NCBI GenBank assembly: GCA_026929865.2 | Contig: CM049410.1 | Coordinates: 18,996,001-19,060,000 of the forward strand | Direction of reading: 5' to 3' | Length of the DNA: 64,000 nt | Origin: Hyperoplus lanceolatus | Taxonomy: Eukaryota > Chordata > Actinopteri > Uranoscopiformes > Ammodytidae | Shown here: piece by piece, positions 1 through 11,400 of the stretch | How the letters are laid out: every line of letters starts with the position of its first letter | Numbering within the stretch: the first letter of the stretch is position 1 | Position numbers and translations under genes: made by a program | The notes under the pieces: generated by a model | The model's database searches: none | What the model was told of the DNA's origin: nothing | Seen by the model: only the letters and a program-made list of their open reading frames with translations

Positions 1-2104
1 GGGGGCATCGTGTTAAAGTGCGATTACCTCATAGTGTAGCAGGGTGTTTTAAATGATTTGGATATAAACTTTGAATTTAACATATGTTTGAAACCACACC
101 GTGTCAGAAAGGGAAGCACAAAAAAACTAAAACTAAGCCAACACAATGTAGCAACAAAGGCAAACACATTTGCACAACCAGGAAAACACAATAACCGAAA
201 CCAAAACGGATGCATTAAAGAAAAAAGAAATACAAATCAGTCGGTTTTTTTTAAGGGACAGTAACAGTAAATGGCGGAGTGAGTGAAGAGAATATCATAT
301 GTTTGTTTAGGGTATAGTTCAGACCAAATATATTTACATTCACTGAACAAACAATAAGATTTTTAAAAATTCAGTCGAATCCCACGTCAAAAGCTAAATG
401 TTGCAGTGAAAATCGATAAGATAAGAACATTTGCATTTTATGAAGTGCACAATGTGGCCATGCAGGCAGGCGGGGAGTGGCTTGCACCTACCGTTAGCAC
501 GCCAGACAAAAACAATTTAGCCTGGCAGGCACGGAATCTGGTAACAGCATCCAAAGCGCCACGTCTAAACAAGTTTGGTGCTTCTCTTCCGTATACAAAT
601 CACTGCTGGTTACAGCGACAACTTATTTCAGGCTGTATGTGTAAGAAAACAAAACAAGGAAGAGGTACGTTCCGTGCGAAGGGCTTTTTTGTTTGTTAAA
701 ATGCCAGCTTACCAGTTATAGGTTGCAGTGGAGCTGTCGGTGGTGCCGCTGACCACGCGTTTCTCTCAATGGTTACAATGACAAGGCAATACTCGACACA
801 GACACGCGCTCGCTTCAAAAGGAAACGCACGCGCAGCTGGGCGGGGCCACGGACACGCCCCTGAACCGGAAGGACGCTACTGGAGAAAGAGGATAGAACC
901 ATCTTCTTCTTTGATGTAGTGTACAGTATAGGCCTACCTTATATAGACAATTTCTCTTAGTTGATTTGATACTTAGTTTTATTTAGAATTAAGCAACAAA
1001 TATAAAAAGCACCAGTATGCAGAAAGTAGCCTATATCTGAAATTACAGTTACACAGCTCCAAGTCCTGTTTAGAATTAGAAGGATTTTATTATGTGACTT
1101 ATATTTAAATATTACAATAATTACAGCACCACTGTAATAAAAATAGGGAACTATCAACAATGTAACCAATTGCTCGCAGAGGCCAAGTCATTTAAAAAAT
1201 ACCATCTATGGCACAGCATAATTTTTTCTCCAATGGAAGGCACCAGTTTTTTCTACTGAAGGGGCATCCAAGAGGGCACTTTTGAAAAAAAAAAATTGTT
1301 GACAGAAGTTGCAAGATTACAGTAGTATTCATATACTCAAGGTGTTGTATTTGGGGATATTTATGAAGACGATGATCATGACCAAAACTTAATAATTATT
1401 TTGTGTCTATTATCGGCACACATAAAAAGACAATAAACAATACATTTACACACTGATATTGCAAACTCTGCAGGAAGCAGCTATCTGTGTGTAAATCACA
1501 CCATTCATGTCTGAGAACAGATGTAGCCTAATAGAGGTGTGACAAGAGGAAGTTCACTGCAGTAAGAAGAGCGTATGGGGAACTTCTAAACTATCAAAAG
1601 GAAAAAAACACTTCATGATGGGTAGATTGCAGTGTTTATATAAAAGTATGTTATAAAAGTCTTCTTCATTTTGCATATTATGCTTCACATTATCTAGATA
1701 AAAGATTTTCATTTGATGAAAATAGAATTCCAAAGAATTCTGCCAAATGAATTTGGACTTATTTAAAATAATAGCATTTATTCTTTATAAGTGACCACCA
1801 ACTAGGTACCTGGCTCAGAAGTAATTATATATCATCGATCATGATGTAGGCCAAATAGGGAGCTATTAAACACTTCCCCATTTACTCTGGGAACAGTAAA
1901 CTTGTTTGCACAATCCACTTGTGCCTATTAGTGACCAAGGCTTCCAATACGAAGTACACAGTGTGATTTTATAAAAACCTGTGATATCTGGGTCTTATTT
2001 ATCAGTCCGTCTTAATAAATGTATATTGAAAAACTCAGTATAGAAGCAATAACACATCAACCCCAAATTCAAATATCTCAGTTGCCCATTTTAAGAATAA
2101 AACT
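1..2104. other. Intergenic flank downstream of ODAD4
   Basis: No exon is recognisable on either strand. The stretch is mostly AT-rich unique-looking DNA. The exception is a short GC- and CpG-rich island near 700-900, listed separately. Open frames here, such as the 97-codon frame at 406-699, show no family resemblance and no splice context. Confidence 0.6.
700..900 (-). promoter_or_regulatory. Possible CpG-rich promoter and first exon of a leftward gene
   Basis: This short island is visibly richer in CpG than the AT-rich flanks and holds a GC box (gggcggggc) near 839-847. Read on the minus strand it ends in a good splice donor (CTG|GTAAGC, plus positions 707-712). This could be a non-coding first exon of a neighbour lying left of the window. 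No coding sequence supports it, and it could equally be a chance GC-rich patch. Confidence 0.25.
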
Positions 2105-2110
2105 TTTATT
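2105..2110 (-). terminator. ODAD4 polyadenylation signal
   Basis: AATAAA on the minus strand, about 86 bases past the ODAD4 stop codon. It is the first canonical signal after the stop and implies a short 3' UTR. Confidence 0.55.
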
Positions 2111-2195
2111 GGTTTCAATTGATGGTGGATGTCTTCTGTGGGCCTCTTTCTACCTTAGCAGTCTGAAACACCACATATCTCGACTGAGGACGTCC

Positions 2196-4990
2196 TCACT
2201 GCTGTAGGTGTCGCTTTGCGTCGTCAAGAGCCTAAAAACAGAATGATAATTGTCAGCGATTAAAGATGTCTTTGAAAGGAACTAAAATAGATGGTGAAGG
2301 GAAGCATATGACAGAAAAGAGGGAACCTTCTGAATGACAGTCATGGCAGACTGGTCTCCTATCAGTTTGGCCTGGGTCAAGGCCTTCTCAAAGTGGGAGA
2401 CACAGGCTTCATAGTTTCCAAGTTTCACTGAGATGAAACAAAGGAGAATTGATCATCAGCGTTCATCAGGTGTGTAGTTTGTACCATGACAACAGCCCTG
2501 CAGTAACTAATTTTGGAAATATTAGACAAGTAATTACATTCTGATTGTGCCACCAAAACATTGGAATTCATCTGCCATTTCTCATCAGCAATTCCGTCAG
2601 CCGCATCAGCTGAGTTGACGGCATATTCTCGAGCTTCTTTGTGTTGGTTGAGCTCCATGTAGCACCAACCGATCTCGTGACACAACCAGGCCTTCTCCAA
2701 ACCACTACAGACCAAGGCATTCTTCTTCTCCCAGCTGAAAATTGAAGAGAAAAAATCTAATTAAATACTAGATCACCAATAAACTAATCTTCAATAGTAA
2801 ATAGACACGTTTTGCTAAGGACAGCAATATTATACATTACAAAAGTTCTGCTGTATTTCATTATTTACTTACAACTCAATGGCTTTTGAGAACCGTCCGG
2901 TCTTGGCATACACCCGCCCGATGTTGTCCAGAGCCCTGGACATTGCAGCTGAGAGTTTGCTGTTGACACATGAAAGATGACTGAACATTCTCACCACTGT
3001 TGAAAATAATGCATTCACTTCTATAGTGTAGTTTTTCTTCACATTCTCACCACTGTGTAGCAAGCTCCAGGTCTTTTTGATGATGGACTAATGCTTTGTC
3101 CATGTCTCCCAATTTCAACAGGGCATTGCCGATACAGCTGTGCAGGTTGGCCAAAACTTCATTCTTATGCGGCACCTCTTTGTCACACCATCCCTCTACT
3201 ACTTTCAGGATTTCCTTCGCCTTCTTGAGACTACCCGCTGCGTTTCCAGATGTCAACTCTAAGACAACAAACATACAGGATTGAATATCATGAAAAAGTC
3301 CATTTAAAAAAGTTAAACTTTTAAGATGCACCTGTACAGAGAGAAGTCTTCCCTTACCTGCATCAATTTCATCCAAGCATTTCATGAGGAAGTGAGCAGG
3401 TTCATAGGAGGCGTCGTGAGCAGAAGGCTTGCTAGGTTTTTGATGCCTCAGCCTCCGTGCCCTGTCCCGCGGGGAGCTGGTAGTCTCCTGGCTCCAGAAC
3501 TTGGTGCAGGTGTCCAGGTAGGTCAGGCAGCCCTCAATGACGTCCTGTAGTCGTTCCCCACCCTTTGTTCTAGCTTTTACTAAATCTGCAGATCATAATG
3601 TAACAGTTACAGAAAATGTTAGTCAATAAAAGTGTAAAGCATTACTGTGGGTGGATATAAATAAAGATATTGAAGTATGAAGGGGAAAATGTAGTGTGCT
3701 GTATCTGATGCCGATTAAACAAAGGCATATTGAGGTCTCTAAACTGAAATAACAATAGTACCTTCATCTTTGAGCAGGTTTTCTAGATATTTCTTGTCAC
3801 TGTAAAACTCTCCCAGCAGTTGTTTGGTCGTCTTCTCACTCTTAGGGGTCTTCTGGGTTTGCCGTTTCTTCTTTGTCAGATGCTGAATAGCAGAAATGGG
3901 CTGTGCCCTCTTTTTATGGATCAGTCACAACACAATAGTGTGCATTAGAAGGGAAGCCAGAGTTGGACTTTACATAAAAATAGCAAAAGTCTCTGGCAAG
4001 CCATTAATGCAGTGGAAAGTGATCCTTTACATTATCAGGTATTTTTCCTGGAAAGGATTGATGTCTACAATTATTCCTATGGATGCTGCCTGTACTTGCA
4101 ACCTTTTAAAGAAAATACTGGGTTATTAAAGGGGAACACTCAAAACACTCACCTCCTCATCTTTTTGGAGAAATGATAGGTCTCCTTTAATCTCCAGTTT
4201 TACAGAGATTGGGCCTATGCCAAAAGAGGAGCAAAATGGTTTAGATTGTAGGGATGAGTCCTGAGGTCAGAGAAATACTGCTGTAGTACTTACTGCCAAC
4301 ACAGTTTTCAATTGCCTCATGAGCTTTCTGGATACCCAGCCTGAACTCCTGTATTTGTGGACGTAGTTTTTGTCCACGGTGGTAAAACACTAGCGCAAAT
4401 TCAAATTCTCCCATGTAGTACAATGCCTCTGCTTTCTGGTACAACCCCTGAAAAAAAAATGACACAATAAATGTAATGATACAGGTTTAATTTTTCACTG
4501 GGTTTAGCCTTGAGGGCTATTATTTAGAATAGAGCAGTTGTTTTATTAATTTTTTATCTTTAGACAACATTTCTGTAGGCTACTGCTTACCTCGAAAAAC
4601 GACTTGTCTTCTCTGAGGGACGCCTCTGCATCTTTTAAAGCGTTTTCAGATTGCCCCATCTTCAGGTAACATTTGGAGCGGCCGACAAAGCAGGTCTTGT
4701 TGTCAGGCTTTAGAGACAGTGCCTAGAAAAAAAAGAGCCCTAAGCAAGTCACTGAGACATGATTTGTAAGAGTTGCATTGACAATCTTGCAGTTATCACC
4801 ATAGGATGATGAGCTTCTGTTTGATAGTAAAACGTTTACTATGTCTGGCTAAGTTTAGCATATTACTCACCGTCGTGTAGCTCTCTATAGCCTTTTTGAA
4901 CTCTCCTTTAAGATAGAGCCAGTCCCCGTCGGCCACTAAAGTCGTAAACACACCTTTTGGCTTTGTACCATCTACGTCTGTGTCTCCCAT
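2196..4990 (-). CDS. odad4: Outer dynein arm docking complex subunit 4 (TTC25), 11 coding exons
   Basis: Coding exons in transcript order: 4990-4871, 4722-4591, 4447-4294, 4214-4153, 3882-3762, 3585-3358, 3258-3051, 2959-2873, 2734-2538, 2427-2327, 2231-2196. They join in phase to 481 codons plus TGA. The N-terminus (MGDTDVDGTKPKGVFTTLVA) is followed by three TPR units at about residues 14-115. A basic linker follows (about 157-180, KKKRQTQK), and a second TPR block lies at about 250-470, including SRALDNIGRVYAKTGRFSKA. This matches TTC25/ODAD4, which docks outer dynein arms to the doublet microtubules of motile cilia. I recall human ODAD4 as longer at the C-terminus, whereas about 480 aa is usual in fish. 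The exon 10 donor (AAG|GTTCCC) is weak. The start codon is the first ATG in the frame, and an X-box lies about 90 bases upstream of it. Confidence 0.93.
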
Positions 4991-5078
4991 TTTTTTAAAC
5001 CAAACTTTTTTTTTCACATTCACAGAAAATTTAACACTGAGGCAAGTAAACACAAGAACACACAGCTCCGGTTAACTA

Positions 5079-5091
5079 GTCTCCTAGCAAC
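5079..5091. promoter_or_regulatory. RFX X-box in the ODAD4 promoter
   Basis: GTCTCC-T-AGCAAC is an imperfect inverted repeat fitting the RFX X-box half-sites (RYYNYY, 1-3 nt spacer, RRNRAC). It lies about 90 bases upstream of the ODAD4 start codon. RFX factors with FOXJ1 drive motile-cilium genes, so position and gene function agree. Binding is inferred, not shown. Confidence 0.55.
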
Positions 5092-5474
5092 CACCCACCG
5101 AGAGCGGGAAACAGTGCCATCTTCTGGTCATCCCGCTCAGTACAATCACAGACTGTACAGTTTTTTTTTATTAGGCTACTATTTATTTATAAGAAAATAA
5201 TGATTCATTTAGGCTTTCAAACTAGTGAAAATTGTTTTTTGTTTGTTTTTGCAGCTAAACACTTCTAAATAATTCTTTAAAAATTAGATGTTACCAATTA
5301 AGTTGCACCAAAGGGATTCATAAAAACCTACTTCCATAGTCTAAGCATTGTAAGACTTTTGAAAGATCAATTTAAGACATTTGTTAAGGCATAAATTAAT
5401 TCAATGCCTTTTAAGATTTCGTTTTAAGAAGACCTGCAGGAACCCTTACCTTAATTAATACTAATACTATGCTA
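5092..5474. other. Intergenic spacer between the ODAD4 promoter and an hAT-like element
   Basis: AT-rich spacer with no exon, RNA gene or clear repeat recognised. Confidence 0.5.
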
Positions 5475-7121
5475 CTTAAAACCAGAGGTGGAAAGAGTAC
5501 AAAAATATTCTACTCAGTAAAAGTATGATTACTTGGATGAAATTTTACTTAAGTAAAAGTAAAAGTACTGGTCTAAAAATCTACTGAAGTAAAAGTGAAA
5601 AAGTAGCTGATTTAAAATGTACTTAAAGTACAAGTTACTAGTTACTTTTTAACAGCGGGAGGGGGCGGGGGTCTCTTCAGTGTAGGGCATTCTATATATA
5701 GACAAGGGGATATAAATCTCAAACTAGTTTTGTTTAATTAATACAACACTTACAAATGAAAGTGCACAAATTAAATAAATCATGTCACCACACATGTATG
5801 GATGTACACTGTGTCATTATACTGTAGATAAGCAAAGATGGAGCAAAGTCTGTTAATGGGGGAATGGGAATGTAACCGGTCTACAGACCTAAACAGACTG
5901 CAGCTGCAGTTCTAATAATGTAATTGTGTACAATTGATCTAAACCATGGACATTGCAAGGTTAGGCTGCTCAATTTTGACAAATCATAATCATGATTATT
6001 TTGATTGACATTGTGTAATCACAATTATTAGACAATTATTCATTGATTTAAGAACTGCAACATGCACTTATTTAACATTTGAAACCATGACTTTAAACAT
6101 ATCCTAATTGAACTGAAAACAAGGAAAATGCAAATAGCCTAAGTAAAACATATGTTTTATAATTAAATAAAATAAGTGTCAAAATCAAAATAAACCGTTG
6201 CAAATGTTGTCGATAGAGCACGTCTTTTGCTAGCAGGAATGTGACGGCATATTTTAATGTAAATCTCATGGAGCTGGCTGGATAAGCAAGTTGCATTGTA
6301 GGCTACAGTGTTCTTAATTGATGACTGTTGTGGTGACAAGAGTCAAGGAGCTTTAAACTTCCTGTATTTTTTATTCCTTTATTGCTTGGTCATAGACCAC
6401 TTGGATTCGACTTAAAGTGAGTAAACTAATTGGTCGTGATGTTTAGAGGTGCAGCTGGGTCGAATATGACTTTTTTTCTCTCTCTCTCTCACGGTCGCGC
6501 ATGTCATCTGACTCGCGTGTCCGCGCATAACATATCTTGCACATTGTTTTAGTCTATTACTTTCACCTTTCTTCTCGAGCAAAGGCTGACTTTCTGCCGT
6601 CTTCTGGAAGTTTTTCAAAGCTCCCTGCAACACGCACCGTCTCCATCCTACTCTGCACTGTTAAACTGAAAGCTAGGTGAGGGAGGGGCCGATCGCACGG
6701 CTGGATGAAAGGTTTGCTGCATTTAAAAGCCTTCACGTCTTCACGTGCGGTACAATGACAGTTTAACTAGGATTATTTTGTTTTAATGATAGAGGGAAGC
6801 AATGTTTGTGTTGTTATCATTTAGTCGCAATGATCCTGTCGATCATTCTCTGTGTTCGTTTCCGGTATTGTGCCGTAAAAATAAAAGCACCCCGCGATAT
6901 TTCTTTTCTTTTCTCTCCTTTCCCTATCTATTTTTTTTACTCAGTAACGCAGGTGATATAAAATGTAGCGAAGTACAATACTTCAAAATAAACATACTCA
7001 AAGTAAAAGTAAAAGTATAGGTTTTAAAAATCACTTAAAAAATTACAAGTACACGAAAAAACTACTCAATTACAGGAACGCGAGTAAATGTAATTCGCTA
7101 CTTTACACCCCTGCTTAAAAC
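5475..7121. mobile_element. Non-autonomous hAT-like transposon with 8-bp target duplication
   Basis: The element (5483-7113) starts CAGAGGTGGAAAGAGTAC and ends GTAGC-GAATTACATTTACTCG-type sequence, finishing CACCCCTG, in inverted form. The perfect 8-bp direct repeat CTTAAAAC flanks it at 5475-5482 and 7114-7121. CAG-type termini and 8-bp duplications are hAT hallmarks. Both ends carry (A)AGTAAAAGTA-rich subterminal repeats. No transposase frame survives, so it is non-autonomous. An inner stretch near 5965-6050 (repeated ATCATGATTATT-type motifs) looks like a piece of a second hAT family. Confidence 0.85.
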
Positions 7122-7165
7122 ACAAATACTAACAGCAATTTAAGGTAAACCGAAAGGTGGCCAAC

Positions 7166-7171
7166 TTTATT
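7166..7171 (-). terminator. DNAJC7 polyadenylation signal
   Basis: AATAAA on the minus strand about 1.3 kb past the DNAJC7 stop. I saw no closer canonical signal between 7172 and 8482. The hAT-like element ends about 45 bases beyond. Confidence 0.4.
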
Positions 7172-8482
7172 GACATGGCTGGTACTTCTCAAAAGGTAAA
7201 GATAGGATGGTTTCACCATAAGGGCATAAAACAGTGAGAAAAGATGCAGACACTTTTCTTCATTAAGTGCACCAAGAGAACAACATTCATAAGGAAGTAA
7301 CTGAAGATTACCAGGTTTTCCATCCTCACACATTGCATGACTCCCAGAGACAATAGCAAACACAAATCTAAATCACATTTGTTCAATTCTTGTGTCTATC
7401 TGTTGCATTGAGTAAAATTAGACAGCTTGCATCACAGTCAACGAAAACACAGCACATGATCTACTTCTGTGCAATACCTCAATCAGACCAACCAATACAA
7501 TTATCTTCACTGAATTTGTCTCGATGGGTACTCATGTTCTGTGCCTTTAACATCTTTAGATTACAGAAAAGTGTCCTCATCTTACACTGATGGTTCTATA
7601 AGACAGCAAATTTACAATAAATATACATATAAAAAAAAATAAAATGAAAAAAATATAATCACAAATTAACACTTTACATTCCAGTAAAATGTACAATGCA
7701 GCAATCTGTGAATAATGGCAACATCAAACATAAAAACCTTTGACAAAAAGAGGGAGGAGGACTTTGCTGCTGCATAGCTGTCTCCATGGCCATCTTTAGA
7801 TGGTGCTTCAGCTGTACTGTGTGTAGATTTAGGCTCCAGCTGTTATGAATAAAAAAAAAAAAAATGTTTAAGCGTTCCTATTGACTTATGACGAGAAGGT
7901 AGTTTTCAGTGCGAATTGGTAGCAGCCAAATGTCTGTCGGACAGATTCTCAAAAAAAAAAAGGGGGCGGAAGGGGGAGTCGGCTTGCTCAGTGATTTTCT
8001 CCCTCAGAAATCATTAAGCAAGTGATTAACTTGCATGCAGAGAAAAGCCCCTCAGCAGTAAGCTGGATAGAAGCTCAGTTGCATCTCAAGAGTTTCCCCA
8101 ATATGTCACTTCCTGCATGGATTTCCTAAAAGCTCTGATACATACATAGCTGCACAATCTCTCCTTTCACAAAGGAAGAGAATATTTGGACCAGTTGCTA
8201 GCAATTACTGACTTTCAACTTTGTTTCATTCTAGTAGGAAGAAAACCAAATCCAAAAGCAGTAACAGGATCAACTCAGTCAGAGCTGTCTTGGTATCTAT
8301 ACGGGCTTTAAAACCATTTGCTGCATGTGGACATTGGGGTTGCATTCTTTCAGTCAATGTTATAGACAAAAATCTGACTTGCAATCAGCCAGTCATTAAA
8401 TGTGTATGGTGGCTCGGGGCGGGGGGTTGACATTGTTGAAAAGTCCTGATGTAGTAACTGTTTAGGTAGATGAATCCTTCCA
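7172..8482 (-). other. Presumed DNAJC7 3' UTR
   Basis: AT-rich sequence between the DNAJC7 stop codon and the candidate poly(A) signal, with no other exon seen. The UTR assignment rests on the poly(A) signal only. Confidence 0.4.
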
Positions 8483-11400
8483 TTAACCAAACTGGAAGAA
8501 GAAATTTCCTGGTCCAGATGCTGAAATAAACAACAAACAAAAGTACAATTACTGATGTATTCTGTAAATGACTTTTTCATGACAGTAGAAAAAGTGTCAT
8601 TTCTCGTAGCTTTTAGTAAGAGATAGATGTGGTACCTTTATTACCTTCGTAACTAAAACCAGCGGGGCCACCGAAGAAGGTTTTGAAAATGTTGTTGGCA
8701 TCGAAATCTGATGGGAGACAGAAAGGATAAACATCAACACAGAGAACTTTACAAAAAGGATCTCACCATATAAACACCAGCTGTTGTATAACAGAGCTGC
8801 GACATGACAGTAAGCCCTTGAGACCTCCCACACCGAGGCTTGCCCCCATGTGCTCACCTCCCATGTTCATTCCGTCGTCCTCCAGATCCTGACCACTGTC
8901 ATAGCGAGACTTCTTCTTTGCGTCTGAAAGCACGCTGAAAGCCTCGCCGACCTCCTTAAACTTCTTCTCCTCTTCCTTCTGCACTTCAGTACTAGCGCTG
9001 CTGTGACGATCTGAACGAGGGGAGAGAAACACAACAAAAACCGTAATGTAATGTTGGAAGAAGTCAACCGTAAACAGTGCTTATAGAACAGAACATTTTC
9101 TGTTGAGTTAAGCACCTGGGTGGTGTAAAAGTGCCCGCTTGCGGTACGCTTTCTTGATCTCGTCTTCTGTGGCGTGCTTATCCACCCCCAGCACTTTGTA
9201 GTAATCTTTCCGTTTGCTTTTCTTCAACTCCAGCTGGGCATTTTTCAGGAAGTGCTTGTGTTCTACATAATAACAGACATGTTACATTTTTTTTAAGTCA
9301 TTTTAAAGTTGAAATCTGTCAGCTCAGCCACAACACAGAAGCCAGAATCTCACCTTTTGTCTTCTCTGTCTGGTAAACCTTCTCGTAGTCTCGCACTGCC
9401 TCTTCATACTGCTCCGTGTCCATGTAGCTGCAGCAGAGAATGCACATGTCTGTCATTTACTTCTTTACCCAGTTTGTACAATAAAAGACAAACGCAGTAA
9501 TTACTAATGATACTGTCTTCTCTATAGAGACAGAGCGGAACGCGTCATAATCGGAGGCCACGCCCATCGTGGGGGAAAACAATACACAGCGCTCCATTCT
9601 CTTTATATTGAATGACATCTGTATTCTGCAAACAAACTTAATAAAAACTTAATACGACATGCCTTTCACAAATACAAGTTACTTTATTTAAAGCCACAAC
9701 TCTTGTCTGTCTATACGAGGTGTTTTTGTGAAAAATTATTGAGTAATTTTCAATGTCAAGACAAAACTCTTAACTAGTGTATGCTAATATTAGCCTTCTG
9801 CTGTAGGCTAACCCTCACGTATACTCCATCCTCGCCAGGTCGGATGGGAAAAAACACCTCAATATTGAAAATGACTCAATAATTTTTCACAAAAACAGCT
9901 CGTAAAGACAGGCAAGAGTCGTGGCTTTAAAGAAAGTGAAGTTTTTTTGTTAAATGGATGTTTGATTAAGTTTTAATTAAGCTTGTTTGGAGAAGACAGG
10001 TCTCCTTCAATACAAAGTGAATGGAACAGTGTTCAACGGTTTCCCCCACGATAGGCGTGGCCTATTTCATGCACTGTCTCTATGTCAAAATCTGAAAACC
10101 AAATATAACATGACTTACTGTCTCTGTTAACAATCAAATCAGAAAAACCTGGACATACCATTGTGCTCTCCTTAAATAGGCCTTGATGTAGGTCTCATCC
10201 AGTTTAATGGCCCTTGTGCAGTCTTCAATAGCCTGTTCTAGTTTCTTCAGCTTTCAAGGAAAAAGGAAAACGTGTGACCATGCGAGGCAGAGCTAGAGAG
10301 AGAAAAGTAGTGGCCTAGTTCTCTTAAAAAGGTACAACATGGCAAAGATACCAAAGATACTTTGTCCATTTCTTTCTTTCTTTCTTTCTTTCTTTCTTTA
10401 ACTAATATTCTGTCAAAAGCGCAAAAAAATAATCTAATTTTGTATACAATAGGTAAAGCCCATTAGCCCAAAGTGGCTTTTAGCAAATAGCCACCAAGGA
10501 TGCTCAAGCTAATTTTACTGCTGACCATCTGCATGATATCTCTCCTGTGCAATTTTCTCACCTTAGATCCAACAGTGGCCCGATTACAGTACAGCTTGGC
10601 ATTCGTCTTGATGTTGTTGGGGTCTATTGTTAGTGCCTCAGAGTACAGCTCATAGGCTGCCTCAAAGTTGCCCTCCTTGAACGCCTTGTTCCCCTCCTCC
10701 TTTTTGGCTTTTAGGGCCTTGGCATCCTGGGAAGACAACACAAAGGAATACCTTAAAGTTACTCTGGGCTACGTTTACATCAATGTCAATTAGATTGAAA
10801 AGGGATAAGAGAACATCGCAATGTTTTAGGCCACTTTTATTACGGTATTAGGGTCATTTCATTTACTCACTCTGCATGCAAGCCGAGCCTTGTCATGGTC
10901 AGGAGCCATACGCAAGGCCTGGACAAAGAACTGGACAGCTTTCTCAATGCAGTCCTCATAGTACAGACAAAGACCACGTACGTACAGTGCATCTGCATTT
11001 GTGGCATCCATTCGCAGAATGTCACTAAAACCAAACAAATAATTATTACCGTGCTTAAAGAAAACACTTCATATAAAAAAAACACATAAACATACGGATT
11101 TTCTTGTGTTATCATCTTTAAAGGTTTAGTTTTCATCTGAAAGCTGGAGAAAACTGTGCTTCCCTGCAGCGATGTGACAGTGTAAGAACTGAATAGTAAG
11201 TATGAAAACAGACATTTCCATAATGGAAGGAGAGCACCAACCAAAATACTAATTTTCAGCTTTACATTCTGAGAATGACCTCTCCGAAAACAGATCAAGC
11301 TCCACGCACTCCCTAGAGAAAATTCATTTACAAGGCAAATTGAAAAAGGTGGGGTTGATGTGCTATTTTGACTGTGCTGTAAATGCAAATTCTAAATCAA

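Noticed and set aside
406-699. 97-codon plus-strand open frame
   Set aside because: No recognisable domain and no splice signals consistent with a gene; judged chance.
10867-11388. 173-codon minus-strand open frame
   Set aside because: It overlaps DNAJC7 exon 7 in another frame and runs into intron. The true frame is fixed by the TPR sequence and splice phase.
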